Assembly (NCBI GenBank): GCA_937124965.1 | Contig: CAKZLB010000043.1 | Coordinates: 1-64,000 of the forward strand | Direction: 5' to 3' | Origin: an uncultured Bacteroidota bacterium | GTDB taxonomy: Bacteria; Bacteroidota; Bacteroidia; NS11-12g; UBA9320 | Length of the DNA stretch: 64,000 bases | In this document: piece after piece, positions 10,001 through 19,199 of the stretch | How positions within the stretch are numbered: position 1 is the first letter of the stretch | Layout: every line of letters begins with the position of its first letter | Translations under genes and position numbers: made by a program | Notes under the pieces: model-generated | Databases searched by the model: none | Told to the model about the DNA's origin: nothing | What the model saw: only the letters and a program-made list of their open reading frames with translations

Positions 10001-13000
10001 GTTGAATTGTACAGTTACGTTTTCGACTTGTCCAGCTGGGACACTTTCGGCACCAAGAACTTGAATTCGATATTCTGATTTCTTAATTGAGTCTAACATT
10101 AAGTCGTTGCTTGTACTCACGTTGATGTCACAATATGAACTATCCTTTACACACAGCGCTGGCTGAGAAACTACTGATTGCGCAATTATTTGTGTACTTC
10201 CGCAATTCAATTCTGCACTATTTACATACGTTTTGTAGCTAAACTTAACCGAATCGCCTATTTCTATTCCTGAAGGAATCTTCCAAATGCCAGTATATTT
10301 AAATCCTCTCTCAACAGTAGGCTTTTGTGTGGGAATATTATGTGAACCTGCTAAATACGTCGTATCAAGGTAAATCCCATCAGGCAACAAAAGATGAATA
10401 AAGTCATTGGTTCCAGTTGTATCAGGACCAAGGTTAATTAAACGCATTTCACCTGAGCCATCGTAATTACAAATGTCAATTGGCTTTTTGTTAAACTGTA
10501 AATCACTATAATACGGCTTAACTATTCCTTTAATATCAATTTGTTTACTTGCAGCATAACTGCTTAGTACAGGTTTGCCACATTTCAACACCCCACCTGG
10601 TCGGGCAAGAAAAAAGGATGAGCTCACAAAATTGCAGTTGGTTGTAGTTTTAAACTTTAAATAAAACTCATTGACAAGAGAAGAGGTTACTCCTGCGAGA
10701 CCTTCTTTTTGAAGATAGTTACTAAACTTGCTTAACTCCCATCGGTAGGTACCTGAGCCTAGATTAATTGGGTTCAGTACTCTAAATGAGTCGGTTGAAT
10801 TTCCTAAAAAGCAATATGCAGTATCATTTAATTGAACCCCAGATTGAAGATACAAGTCAACATACAAGTCAAATGCTCGTGCATTCGACAAATTCTTAAC
10901 ATAAACTTCATATGTACCTTCAGAGCACAAGTCAATTAAAGTATCTTGGGCTTGTATGCTTGAAGAAAGCAATGTGTTTTTGGGTCGATACGAAAGCATC
11001 AATTGTTGATCAATACACTTTGCTACAGACAAGCTATCAGGATAACCTTCACAGTCGTTACCCACGTTTATCATAAAACTATCTTGATCGCATGAGGTGT
11101 ATACGGCTTTAACAATAAAACTTTTACTCTTTAATGCGTTTAAGTCACCTAATTGAAAAACACCATTAATCACCGGTACTTTTTTTGAAGTACTAACATC
11201 TACAATTTCAACAAGCTCTGAATTGCCATTAGATGTTGCTGCGACCCATATATTTTCTGAGTTAGAAACAGATGACGAGTTATCAATAACAATTTGCCAT
11301 TCTACAGTGTCTGCATCTGCAATTACAAAATCTGACAGTACATTTAAGCCTATTTGTGGTTTATCGTATTGAATTTGGTCGTTCTGAACAGTACTGTAGT
11401 ACGTTTCTTTTGAGTTCCCGAGATATCCACGTTGTTCAAATTCAAAACCATATTGAACTGGAGATGTCCCGTGCTTAGCTTCACAATTAGGCTTTAAGGT
11501 GCAATACCATACCCCAAAAAAACCATCGTCACTTAATTTAAAACTTCCTCCTTTGTCCTCAAATAATCCCGAAACATCGTATTCTAGTGTGTCACCTCGT
11601 TGCCTTGTAAGCTTTACAGTATCTTGATATTGATATGTGCGTGACCCTGTTCCGCTAGTCCTATAATCATACAACATCGTGTGGACTACGTCAAAACCAG
11701 GAGGTGGAATAATAATCAGTTTAGAAGGTTTTGCCCAGGAGCGATATTCACTTGGAAAAAGATTGCCACCAGCATAATTACTGCAACATTTTCCAATACT
11801 CAAATAATAATTTTGGGTTACCCGAATTGTATTGCAGCTATTCGAAGAATACACTCCTCGTCCGTAGTTTGTAAAATACGACCCTGCTAATAAGAAGTTC
11901 CCAGAAAAACTGTCACACTGATACCTTTGATACGATGCAGGATTCGCAACGGTGTGAAGATAAAAATCACTTGTTACTTTAATCTCCTCGAAAAAGTTAC
12001 CTGGATTTGTGGCAACTACATATTTGACATCTAACTCAACACTATCCGTTGTTGTATATGTAAAACCGCTATAAATAGGGCATCTAGACGCAATTAAACC
12101 AGTTAAGCCAAGATCGAATTTAAATGTTTTGTTGTTACCACTAGTAGTATTTGAATATTTAATACCGGGACAAGAATACAGCAATTTTCCTCTACGATAT
12201 ATACGGATCGTTGCATCTGCAACGTCTAAAAAACGACCATAAGGAAACGTCGTTGTTGCTGTTAATCTAGACCAAGTTGTTATCGACCCACTACGATTAA
12301 TTTTTCCTTTAAACGAAGTCAGTAATGTGTCGCCATACATCAATCGCTCAGTTCGTATCTTATCCAAATCTAGGCTACCAGTTGCATCAGCTATGCCATC
12401 GTTATTATTATCTGGCAAACCATAGCTTATACGTTTTACTTTAAAGTCGTTAAACTTTAATCCTGAATTACAACTGTTATCGCAGTGAACCTTTATTGTT
12501 CCTGTAAAGCAACCGGATTTAAATACACAGGGATTTTTACACGTTGTATTTGGGATATAATTTATGTCAACACTATAGTTTTGGGTGCTATTCGAAGAAG
12601 ATTGCGAGCAGTCACCAATAAGTTTAATGGCCAAATCTGAATTGACTAAGCTAATTTTGGGCACTCCCTTAAATTGAGCATTTAAACTGTCGCCTACCAT
12701 TTTAAGCGAAGTAGGCTGCCAAACAGAACCATCATGCGTGATAAATTGAAAATCTTTCTTTTGTAATGAATGCTTTACACCTGCTGGTAAATCAAAATAA
12801 ATGTCGATTAACGAATTGGCATTATTCCCCACCAAATTGGCTGCAGTGATGGTATATAAAAACTTTAATGTGTCCTTATCTACAATATCCGTTGGAGTAT
12901 AGGACGTTAGGCTTAGATTATGATAATACCCATACGAACCAACGGTTAGCGCTTTTGAAATTGTCTTTTGGCATTGGTCTAGATAAGTAGCAGTATAATA

Positions 13001-14320
13001 CCATCTGTGAGCGTAAAACGATGGTCCACATGATTGCGGACAACAGGTCCGACTATCCCAATTTAAATAAACTGTTTGACCGGCAAGGATAAAAGGTAGT
13101 TCGATATCAATTTGTCCAATTGGGTTTGAGCCAAGGCAACTAAATACTCCGGCTGCCGAAGTCAACTTTGATCTTATGATATTGGCTTTAGTATAACTTC
13201 CATTGTTTCCAATTTTGACAGTTAAGCTAGACGTATCTATCGCTGATAACTGTCCTGCATAATATTGATTAATGGATACTATTGTTTTACGTGCTGTATC
13301 GTTACCAGCATTTACTATTTTTAATTCTTGCGCAGTTGGAATAGATGCATCGAAACAGGCAGAGAGACTAGATGTTGGTGTAAAAACTAAATTGGGAGCT
13401 TTATTAACTAAGCTAACTTGTGTGCTATAGTTTTCTGTATTACAGGTCTTTGAATCACAACCCCATGACAACGCTAAACTTGTTGCGAGATTTTTGCAAC
13501 TCACAATTTTAAACGTATCTCTAACAACTACTGATTCATTGTTGTCGAAAAATGCATCTTTGTTTCCTATTTTTTTTATAATGGATGTGTCAAAAGTTGA
13601 GGTATAAACCGAGCCACTTTTTGAAAGTGAGCCACCTGCGATGCCTATTACTTGGAGTCCTGATTGAACGGTTTCTTTTAGAATAAAACTTTGTATCCCA
13701 CCTTTACCTCCATTTGAAATTGTAATTTCTCGAACAAAAATATCGCCAAGGCTGCCTGTGTGATATTGTTTCGTTATAGTTTTTACATTTATTGAAGGTT
13801 GATTTACTGTTATTGGCCTCGATTTATTACTGACACTTCCTCCAGTATATGAGCACAGTGCAGAGATTGTTGGTATTCCACCGTTTGTAAGAAATGCCGT
13901 AAGACTACAATCACTGGTAATTTCTATTTCAATTTTAACACTTTGAGTTACTGATAAGTTAGGAAGGTTAAACTCAGGCTTTTGTAAGTTCGTGACTGAC
14001 TTTTCAGAGACGCCATTCCCACTTAAAGATCCTTGAACATAGCTAATGCCTGAGGGAAGATCTAATTTTAAACTTATGCCCGAAACCGATCCGTTAATGA
14101 TGTTTCTTACATCCAATGAAACCGTTTCTTTCTTACCACAAATGTCAATTGAAGTGGGCAAAGTGGTGGTAATGTTAACCTTGGATTGACCGCGAGCTGC
14201 AACTGCAAAAAATGCATAAAGCACAAAAGTCATGGCTGTTCTAAACAGGCCATGACTCTTAAACGTTTTTTGCGTATGAAGTTTCTCTAACACTTGTCGC
14301 TCAAAGATACGAAAAGACAA
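7019..14320 (-). CDS. giant cell-surface protein, PKD-like domains, T9SS type B sorting domain
   Basis: A 2433-residue secreted protein. A hydrophobic segment (about residues 27-43) ending A-A-R-G-Q is the signal peptide. Residues 46 to about 1550 are repeated beta-sandwich modules with many Cys and Asn/Thr/Ser residues, resembling DUF11-like repeats. Residues about 1800-2270 contain several PKD-type modules with F-G-D-G or D-D-G-T cores (for example W-K-W-S-F-G-D-G). The last 80 or so residues form a gliding-motility-associated (CHU_C, type B) sorting domain with I-P-N-A-F-H-P-N-D-D and V-Y-N-R-W-G. Type B substrates are exported by T9SS and are often held at the surface; an adhesive or structural role is inferred. 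The start is uncertain: TTG at 14320, GTG at residue 10 or ATG at residue 30 (14233). It follows the M36 gene by 21 bases. Confidence 0.9.
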   Translation of the reverse strand: MSFRIFERQVLEKLHTQKTFKSHGLFRTAMTFVLYAFFAVAARGQSKVNITTTLPTSIDICGKKETVSLDVRNIINGSVSGISLKLDLPSGISYVQGSLSGNGVSEKSVTNLQKPEFNLPNLSVTQSVKIEIEITSDCSLTAFLTNGGIPTISALCSYTGGSVSNKSRPITVNQPSINVKTITKQYHTGSLGDIFVREITISNGGKGGIQSFILKETVQSGLQVIGIAGGSLSKSGSVYTSTFDTSIIKKIGNKDAFFDNNESVVVRDTFKIVSCKNLATSLALSWGCDSKTCNTENYSTQVSLVNKAPNLVFTPTSSLSACFDASIPTAQELKIVNAGNDTARKTIVSINQYYAGQLSAIDTSSLTVKIGNNGSYTKANIIRSKLTSAAGVFSCLGSNPIGQIDIELPFILAGQTVYLNWDSRTCCPQSCGPSFYAHRWYYTATYLDQCQKTISKALTVGSYGYYHNLSLTSYTPTDIVDKDTLKFLYTITAANLVGNNANSLIDIYFDLPAGVKHSLQKKDFQFITHDGSVWQPTSLKMVGDSLNAQFKGVPKISLVNSDLAIKLIGDCSQSSSNSTQNYSVDINYIPNTTCKNPCVFKSGCFTGTIKVHCDNSCNSGLKFNDFKVKRISYGLPDNNNDGIADATGSLDLDKIRTERLMYGDTLLTSFKGKINRSGSITTWSRLTATTTFPYGRFLDVADATIRIYRRGKLLYSCPGIKYSNTTSGNNKTFKFDLGLTGLIASRCPIYSGFTYTTTDSVELDVKYVVATNPGNFFEEIKVTSDFYLHTVANPASYQRYQCDSFSGNFLLAGSYFTNYGRGVYSSNSCNTIRVTQNYYLSIGKCCSNYAGGNLFPSEYRSWAKPSKLIIIPPPGFDVVHTMLYDYRTSGTGSRTYQYQDTVKLTRQRGDTLEYDVSGLFEDKGGSFKLSDDGFFGVWYCTLKPNCEAKHGTSPVQYGFEFEQRGYLGNSKETYYSTVQNDQIQYDKPQIGLNVLSDFVIADADTVEWQIVIDNSSSVSNSENIWVAATSNGNSELVEIVDVSTSKKVPVINGVFQLGDLNALKSKSFIVKAVYTSCDQDSFMINVGNDCEGYPDSLSVAKCIDQQLMLSYRPKNTLLSSSIQAQDTLIDLCSEGTYEVYVKNLSNARAFDLYVDLYLQSGVQLNDTAYCFLGNSTDSFRVLNPINLGSGTYRWELSKFSNYLQKEGLAGVTSSLVNEFYLKFKTTTNCNFVSSSFFLARPGGVLKCGKPVLSSYAASKQIDIKGIVKPYYSDLQFNKKPIDICNYDGSGEMRLINLGPDTTGTNDFIHLLLPDGIYLDTTYLAGSHNIPTQKPTVERGFKYTGIWKIPSGIEIGDSVKFSYKTYVNSAELNCGSTQIIAQSVVSQPALCVKDSSYCDINVSTSNDLMLDSIKKSEYRIQVLGAESVPAGQVENVTVQFNVSNIGTQKENNIPLYVKFVADTNTNGRYDVGEPLLSVDTLYQLISTNQVVMRTRSFDALSAYVCDLVIVIDSTNCVCDQTFTKVKNVQLINAGVDIAGCSRTDLQIGTPPMKSVSYLWLTPNYIENDDSSLTNFNAINSTQDDATYPLILKTDRGSCSSVDTVIVTLYPAMFLDLADTFNICEGERLIIGEVPSGGSGFKSYQWTPTDSLQNSNGVKTWANPIQSTLYKIHITDGQGCTIEDSTFVAVRRKPIANISFRDTCVGEGYTITNASKLGDIGFDTVRYVFDFGDTIINQVPGFIPTFDSSVQVELFVLDSFGCSDADTQFISPYPLPTAGFTSVNVCQFDSIKAVNSSLVDRGTISHLWLIEDSSYTSRELSHASLSYGAIEIELNTQTDKGCVDVFKDTVEVYNKPNISLPKQSVCFGDSIILKPSIVLDPTQSIIRYDWNMDDGTTFISSNDSSYFYTQPGTFKYETIVETNNNCKDTAKSTVVINPNPVSSYSVEHPCKGDSIILNSTSSISNGSIVSNTWTIDGQQYVGGIRFAKQFLLEGLFSTSLIVQSDSGCMDTSSNAQAWVKYTEKPSLIVDGNCAESPIDFEIIITQQDSVQDFNWSFPNISRTTTGDLNALAFNAPGQYPVKITTNFSNGCSTDTNFQFTIDPKPVADFTSDLPCEDNAANFIDASTTSLGTLTDWKWSFGDGVSSIEKSPSHTFTAIGTYPISLFVTNSFNCFDSAYHDVMVERIVNPDFDITDVCVFDTTLVKQAITDIKAPITSISWKLGDGTIRTGVDSFKYAYQTSGNYDVELRFTTNAGCNYSESKQVVIHELPEAGFFMNPERADVVNSDVQFTSTASSDVVAHSYIFSNGFTTNEANFNYRFPDTATYTINQQVENQFGCKSVYSDQIIIDFVVNILIPNAFHPNDDNINNTFSPQGLGIGNYELKVYNRWGEQIFNGLNKPWTGENAIQGAYFYLITIRDFENVPHYYSGIVQLVR

Positions 14321-14341
14321 GCAATGAGGCTAATTCGCAGA

Positions 14342-17300
14342 TTACTCAGATTTTATTAGCTTTTGAATTTTTAATGATTCGCCATCAATCATTTTTAAAA
14401 CATACATACCACTTGCCATTTGCCCCATTGGAATCAAGGTTTCCTCAGTAGAAGAAACACTCCCTTCCCAAACAGCTTTACCCATGGCATCGTACAGCTT
14501 TAAATCCATGCTTCGTTCAATTTTAGAAGTAAACTTCACAATAGCATCCTTAATTACTGGATTTGGGTAAACAACTATAACTTCATTAACGTCAATTTGA
14601 GGAGTAACGGTAGTGTCTTTAAATTCGTCATTAATTACAACTGTAGAAGTAACAGTTGGATCATTAAATCCTTCACCATCATTGCCTTGAATGCTATTTG
14701 TGAGCAATGTATATCTATTCCACAATTCAATATCATCCAAATACCACCCTCTAGCACTTGTGAACGCATCTGTAACTATTCTAAATCGAATAGTCAGAAT
14801 ATTTCCTTGGAAGAAACTCAAGTCGATATTCGTTTGAATAAAACCTTCTGAATCTCCAGTAAAGGCTGATCGTCCAGCAATCTTACTTCCATTTGAAGCG
14901 TTAATTAAGCCGTTATATCCGTTACTAGTCATATAGGCGCCAAGGTCAACCCATTCGCCGTTAACCATTGCTTCTACAACAGCACCATCAAAACCTCCAT
15001 CGGTAATGTAATAATGGTAAAAGGTCAAATTAGGATTTGCTAACTCAGAAAGATCAAGTTCGTACTGAAGCGAACCATCGGTCTCATTTCCTAAGTTTTG
15101 AATAAACCAACTATATAATCCAGAGTTGGTTTCGGTTTTACTTTTTAACCAACGAATTGAACCTTGATCAATTACAGGAGTTGAAGGCACCAATCCTGAT
15201 TCAACGTCGTCAACCCACAATTTCTTTCCACCAGCACTATTTTTTATTCTAACACTATAACCACACTCAACACTATCACCTGGAGCAATATCATTAAAAG
15301 TAATTCTAAACGTATTGCTGGAAGCACTTAATTGAATACCACAATCATCACTTGACTCAACATAGGTTCCTTCATCACCTAAACTATCATATACCTCCAG
15401 GCTTTCAATTGGATTTCCTCCATTATTTACAATTTTAAAAACGTATTTAATGACGTCAGCATTTTCTGCAGATTCGACAGTTGATTTAGTAATAGTATAG
15501 TTGCCTAAATACGGTGGCAAATCAAATGCTTCGTTACCATCGCTTCGGCTCGTTGAAGAACCTTGAGTTGCACTAAAACCTAAACCTCTTTTTGCAAAAG
15601 CGGTCCAAATAAGTTTTTCGTTTTCACCACCATAAAGCAATTCATCCGCTTTTAAAATGGCATCTCTTCCATCAACAAAACCAGGTCCGCAAGGCTGCAA
15701 CTTCATTGCTTCTAATACTATTTGCATCATCATATTATTTCCACCAGTTCCTCGGTAAAGATCTTCGTCATATCCATACTGATCGATAAATGCCCAATGC
15801 AAATCCCATAACATTGTACACCAAACACTTCCCACTCCGTGAGGAACAGTAAACTGATTATTCTTAATATAGTCGTATGTACTTGGGTTTACACTAAAAC
15901 TAGTTGAATACGGGTACGGTCTAATTCCACCACCATTTGTCGATTGTGCACTAACATAAGTACCAATTCCTCTTCTTTTTTCAGGAGTATCGGTAGGTCG
16001 TTGAGTCATTACTAATCCCAAATAATCGCTCCAACCTTCTCCCATTTGTTCAAAATACACGTTTGATCGTAAACATGAACTATTGCTAGGACCTCCTGTC
16101 AGTCGAGTACTGATTCCATGACCATACTCATGAGCAATTACTCCATTATCAAAATCGCTATCTCTAAAATTCCCTTCTACTCTCGAAGAGTCATACAAAG
16201 AGCCAATAACAGTTTCTGTCTCTAATCGTGTTTTGATGGATTCTCCATCAGTTAATCCGATCATAACATTTGGAATGTTAATACCTGCGCTTGAACCTCT
16301 GGGCGCAGTAGGTGCTCCAGATACGTTATTAATAATTATTACTCCAACAGCTCCTGCATTTTGAGCATTTAATATTTTTTGAGCGAATGAACAATCACCT
16401 CTATCAACTAGAGCAATTTTACCATTAACATTGGCTCCATTTATTAAAGTATTACAGCCTCTAGACGACGTTGTAGAACCATCGCTAACCAAAACTAGCT
16501 CTCGCTTCAGCGCTGCTTTGGGTAAATCTGGACTAATTTGCGACAAAGCAACAGTGTACTTTTTTGCAATACTGCTTGGCTCATCAACTTGAAAATAGTC
16601 CGCTATTACGCTCCCATTCCCCCACAAAAACATTTGCATTCGTCCGTTATTACCATCGGTCATTGGGTTGAAGTTTGCATTGTTAAACCCGCTTCCGTCT
16701 TGAGCATCAGCTAAAACATAATCTCCTCCAACTCCTCCGTTACCATAATTGTTTTGCTGATAATTTCCAGCAGCTTCGTCAAAACCATAGTGATACCAAA
16801 CGTCATGCATTAAATTGTTCCAGTAAAACAAGTTAATTATAGACGCATCCAAGAAATTAGCAGCAGATTCTGAAATCTTAAAATCAGCTTGAAAATTCAA
16901 ATTTGAACCTCCTTCAACACTATAACCAGTGCCATTATTAGCATTTAAATCGTCTTGCGCCCAAACATTGTTTCCACGTGTGTAGGTATATTCTGCACCA
17001 GCCAATGCATTAACATCATGCCAGCCATAAGGTGAAGCATCTATGTCATGAGGATCTTCAACTAACGTTCTGTCACCATGAATGGGACTTTCAACTGGTT
17101 CTGCAAAAACTTGATAAGTAGCATCTGCTTGAGTTCTTTCTGTTTGTTGAATTGAAGGTGTAATTGGATTTAATGATTCATGGTCGCAATTTTCATGAGA
17201 GTCGAATGTACATCGCACGATTAAATCACTTTGCTGAATGATTGTACCATCTTGAGCGTTCAAAAATACCATCCACATATTTTCTGGATTGATAGAGAAA

Positions 17301-17827
17301 TACTCTATGCAATATACTGCCTTTAACGTCGCTTCATGAAGGAAATACCCTTTCTTTACTACAACAGGCACTTCAGAAACGGCTTCATTGTTAAGCGTAT
17401 ATTCTTCATCCTTTTTGACAAAGGATAAATCTTCTAAAGCAATCTCATTTTGGCCTAAGGTATTCAAAAGGATACGAAATGATTCTTCAGCGCTTATAGT
17501 AAAACCGTCAATCAGACTGTAGTCGTGGACGTTTTTGATTAATCCTCGAGATACGCTCACTACCGTTTCATTTCTCATCGCAGCATTTGCTACGGCATTA
17601 AAAATAGGCAATTGATTAAATTGTTGACGAACATAGATGTGATTAATGCCAGTACGTTTATCAATATAGTCATCTGTGGTCTCAAGATTTTTTAAGTCGT
17701 TAGTGGTTAATTCCAAGGACTCAATAAAGCTCTGTTTAAGAGTGTTTGTTTTTGAAGAAATTACCTGAGCAAAAGAAGTAATTGAAACAGAAAATAAGAG
17801 TAATAAAGTGTAAAAATTTCTATTCAT
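14342..17827 (-). CDS. secreted M36 (fungalysin) metallopeptidase with PA domain and T9SS type A sorting domain
   Basis: A 1161-residue secreted zinc protease. Signal peptide residues 1-20 (cleavage after S-F-A), then an FTP-like propeptide (about 30-200). The M36 catalytic domain contains H-E-Y-G-H at 566-570 and the third-ligand region M-G-E-G-W-S-D (Glu597). A protease-associated (PA) domain is inserted ahead of the zinc motif, with A-L-V-D-R-G-D-C-S-F followed by A-G-A-V-G-V-I. A beta-sandwich region follows (about 800-1070), and the last 75 residues are a type A sorting domain starting V-V-Y-P-N-P and ending in Lys-rich K-L-I-K-S. It probably degrades extracellular protein. Transcribed just ahead of the giant surface protein. 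Confidence 0.95.
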   Translation of the reverse strand: MNRNFYTLLLLFSVSITSFAQVISSKTNTLKQSFIESLELTTNDLKNLETTDDYIDKRTGINHIYVRQQFNQLPIFNAVANAAMRNETVVSVSRGLIKNVHDYSLIDGFTISAEESFRILLNTLGQNEIALEDLSFVKKDEEYTLNNEAVSEVPVVVKKGYFLHEATLKAVYCIEYFSINPENMWMVFLNAQDGTIIQQSDLIVRCTFDSHENCDHESLNPITPSIQQTERTQADATYQVFAEPVESPIHGDRTLVEDPHDIDASPYGWHDVNALAGAEYTYTRGNNVWAQDDLNANNGTGYSVEGGSNLNFQADFKISESAANFLDASIINLFYWNNLMHDVWYHYGFDEAAGNYQQNNYGNGGVGGDYVLADAQDGSGFNNANFNPMTDGNNGRMQMFLWGNGSVIADYFQVDEPSSIAKKYTVALSQISPDLPKAALKRELVLVSDGSTTSSRGCNTLINGANVNGKIALVDRGDCSFAQKILNAQNAGAVGVIIINNVSGAPTAPRGSSAGINIPNVMIGLTDGESIKTRLETETVIGSLYDSSRVEGNFRDSDFDNGVIAHEYGHGISTRLTGGPSNSSCLRSNVYFEQMGEGWSDYLGLVMTQRPTDTPEKRRGIGTYVSAQSTNGGGIRPYPYSTSFSVNPSTYDYIKNNQFTVPHGVGSVWCTMLWDLHWAFIDQYGYDEDLYRGTGGNNMMMQIVLEAMKLQPCGPGFVDGRDAILKADELLYGGENEKLIWTAFAKRGLGFSATQGSSTSRSDGNEAFDLPPYLGNYTITKSTVESAENADVIKYVFKIVNNGGNPIESLEVYDSLGDEGTYVESSDDCGIQLSASSNTFRITFNDIAPGDSVECGYSVRIKNSAGGKKLWVDDVESGLVPSTPVIDQGSIRWLKSKTETNSGLYSWFIQNLGNETDGSLQYELDLSELANPNLTFYHYYITDGGFDGAVVEAMVNGEWVDLGAYMTSNGYNGLINASNGSKIAGRSAFTGDSEGFIQTNIDLSFFQGNILTIRFRIVTDAFTSARGWYLDDIELWNRYTLLTNSIQGNDGEGFNDPTVTSTVVINDEFKDTTVTPQIDVNEVIVVYPNPVIKDAIVKFTSKIERSMDLKLYDAMGKAVWEGSVSSTEETLIPMGQMASGMYVLKMIDGESLKIQKLIKSE

Positions 17828-17940
17828 AGAGGTGAGTTAAAAACTACAAAATCAAGCAAATATCGCATTTCTGTGATAAGAATACTGTCATAACACAAAT
17901 TCCACGAAGAATGTTTAATCTTCAACGAACATATTTACTT

Positions 17941-17958
17941 AAAGATTAGACAATCTTT
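17941..17958 (-). terminator. short hairpin downstream of the photolyase operon
   Basis: A perfect 7-base inverted repeat (aaagatt / aatcttt) around a 4-base loop lies 18 bases past the DUF2256 stop codon on the minus strand. It is AT-rich and lacks a strong U-tract, so it would be a weak terminator. The rest of 17828-17976 shows nothing recognisable apart from a possible GATATTTG promoter-like element (17857-17864) upstream of the M36 gene. Confidence 0.35.
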
Positions 17959-17976
17959 ACATCTGAATTATTCCAA

Positions 17977-18111
17977 TTATTTTTTTGACAAAGAAGAACA
18001 CTTTTTACTACAGTACTTAACATGCTCCCAATTTTTCTCCCACTTCTTTCGCCAAGAAAAAGGTCTGTCACAAACTGGACATATCTTTGATGCTAAGTGT
18101 TGCTTTTTCAA
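17977..18111 (-). CDS. DUF2256 zinc-ribbon-like small protein
   Basis: A 44-residue gene starting at TTG (18111). The protein begins L-K-K-Q-H-L-A-S-K-I and carries two Cys pairs, C-P-V-C (11-14) and C-S-K-K-C (34-38), on either side of the hallmark R-P-F-S-W-R-K-K-W segment. This pattern is diagnostic of the DUF2256 family of tiny putative zinc-binding proteins. The TTG start overlaps the photolyase stop (TTGA, 4 bases), arguing for translational coupling. Function is unknown; the arrangement suggests a small accessory of the flavoprotein. The alternative, a chance reading frame, is unlikely given the family match. Confidence 0.88.
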   Translation of the reverse strand: MKKQHLASKICPVCDRPFSWRKKWEKNWEHVKYCSKKCSSLSKK

Positions 18112-19199
18112 CTGAATATTTCCTTCTGAGCTTTTTTCCAGAAACCAAAAAAAGAAGGATATGGTTTTTCTACAGTGCTCATCCAGTCTCGCGGTTCTTC
18201 TATTCCTTTGAAATGTTGGTTTGTTGGATGCTGTTTAAAGTACGTTTTTTGATTTTTAACTTGTTTATGCAACGTCTCAAATTCACCGACAAAAAACTGA
18301 ATTCCCGAGATGTTATGAGCAAGTTGTATTGTGAATTCCATGACACGTTCACTAACTGGATATTTTTTAAAAAATGATGGTTCTAAAATCAGTATACGAT
18401 TTAGGTTCTCATCATTTTTCCAAGCTGGATCAAGGTTGTGGGACGTGTAAATCGCAGTTTCCAAACTCTTGTCAATGTTCAGTTTAGGGAAATCAGGCAA
18501 ATTTGTTTTCAGAGTTATCACTTCTCTCTCTTCTAATTGTGCTGGGATTTTCCAATGATTAAAGTCTTCATAAGGTACATCCAAAAAAGTGTTGTGCTGA
18601 GAACTTTTGCTAAACGTATTGATATTCCATTGGTTGGCAAAATATTTTTTGTTGCTATTGCTTCCAGCAACCCATTGCCAACTCAAAGCATTGCTTGCCC
18701 AATCAGCATCAAGCAAGTGGTAATACATCCATTGTGCTGGCTGAAGCCAATGACTACCTGCCAAGTTGGTAGCTATTGATGCAACATACATTCTCATATG
18801 GTTGTGCATATATCCATCGGTATAAAGTGATTTTATTCCTAAATCAATTTGATGAATACCCGTGGAAGCGTTTAGAATTGACTTGGATATTCCTTTTCGA
18901 ACAACTCCAGGTTGAGTATGCTTTAGGTCAGAATCAATCTGATTACCGTGGTGATTCCACAATGTCTGCCAATAATCCCTCCATGCCAGTTCTTGAATGA
19001 ATTTCGTAAATCTCCGAATGTCTTCATGCTTTGACTGAAGCGCGTTAAGGACTTGTTTTGTTGATATAACTCCCCTTGACAGGTAAGGAGATAAGTAAGA
19101 GACATGACCATCTAAATAGTTCCGAGTTTTACTATAATCAGAAGGATCATAACTTTCCAATCGTTCCAATATCGACGCGTAGTTTGTCGGAAAATTCAC
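18108..19199 (-). CDS. photolyase/cryptochrome-like FAD-binding protein with apparently permuted domain order
   Basis: 363 residues. The N-terminal two thirds match the photolyase helical FAD-binding domain: S-P-Y-L-S-R-G (56-62), F-I-Q-E-L-A-W-R-D-Y-W, G-I-H-Q-I-D-L-G, M-H-N-H-M-R-M and W-A-S-N-A-L-S-W-Q-W-V-A-G. There is no alpha/beta antenna domain ahead of it. The C-terminal 120 or so residues, however, look like that domain: a strand and turn with S-H-N-L-D-P-A-W, then R-I-L-I-L-E-P, a helix, G-I-Q-F-F-V-G-E-F-E, and a final P-Y-P-S-F-F-G-F-W-K-K. DNA repair or light signalling is possible but unproven. Start ATG at 19199 overlaps the upstream gene's stop by 4 bases (ATGA); its own stop overlaps the DUF2256 start by 4. 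Confidence 0.88.
   Translation of the reverse strand: MNFPTNYASILERLESYDPSDYSKTRNYLDGHVSYLSPYLSRGVISTKQVLNALQSKHEDIRRFTKFIQELAWRDYWQTLWNHHGNQIDSDLKHTQPGVVRKGISKSILNASTGIHQIDLGIKSLYTDGYMHNHMRMYVASIATNLAGSHWLQPAQWMYYHLLDADWASNALSWQWVAGSNSNKKYFANQWNINTFSKSSQHNTFLDVPYEDFNHWKIPAQLEEREVITLKTNLPDFPKLNIDKSLETAIYTSHNLDPAWKNDENLNRILILEPSFFKKYPVSERVMEFTIQLAHNISGIQFFVGEFETLHKQVKNQKTYFKQHPTNQHFKGIEEPRDWMSTVEKPYPSFFGFWKKAQKEIFS

Noticed and set aside
18087-18377. Plus-strand reading frame overlapping the photolyase 3' end and the DUF2256 gene
   Set aside because: Both minus-strand genes have clear family matches; the antisense frame shows only hydrophobic low-complexity sequence.
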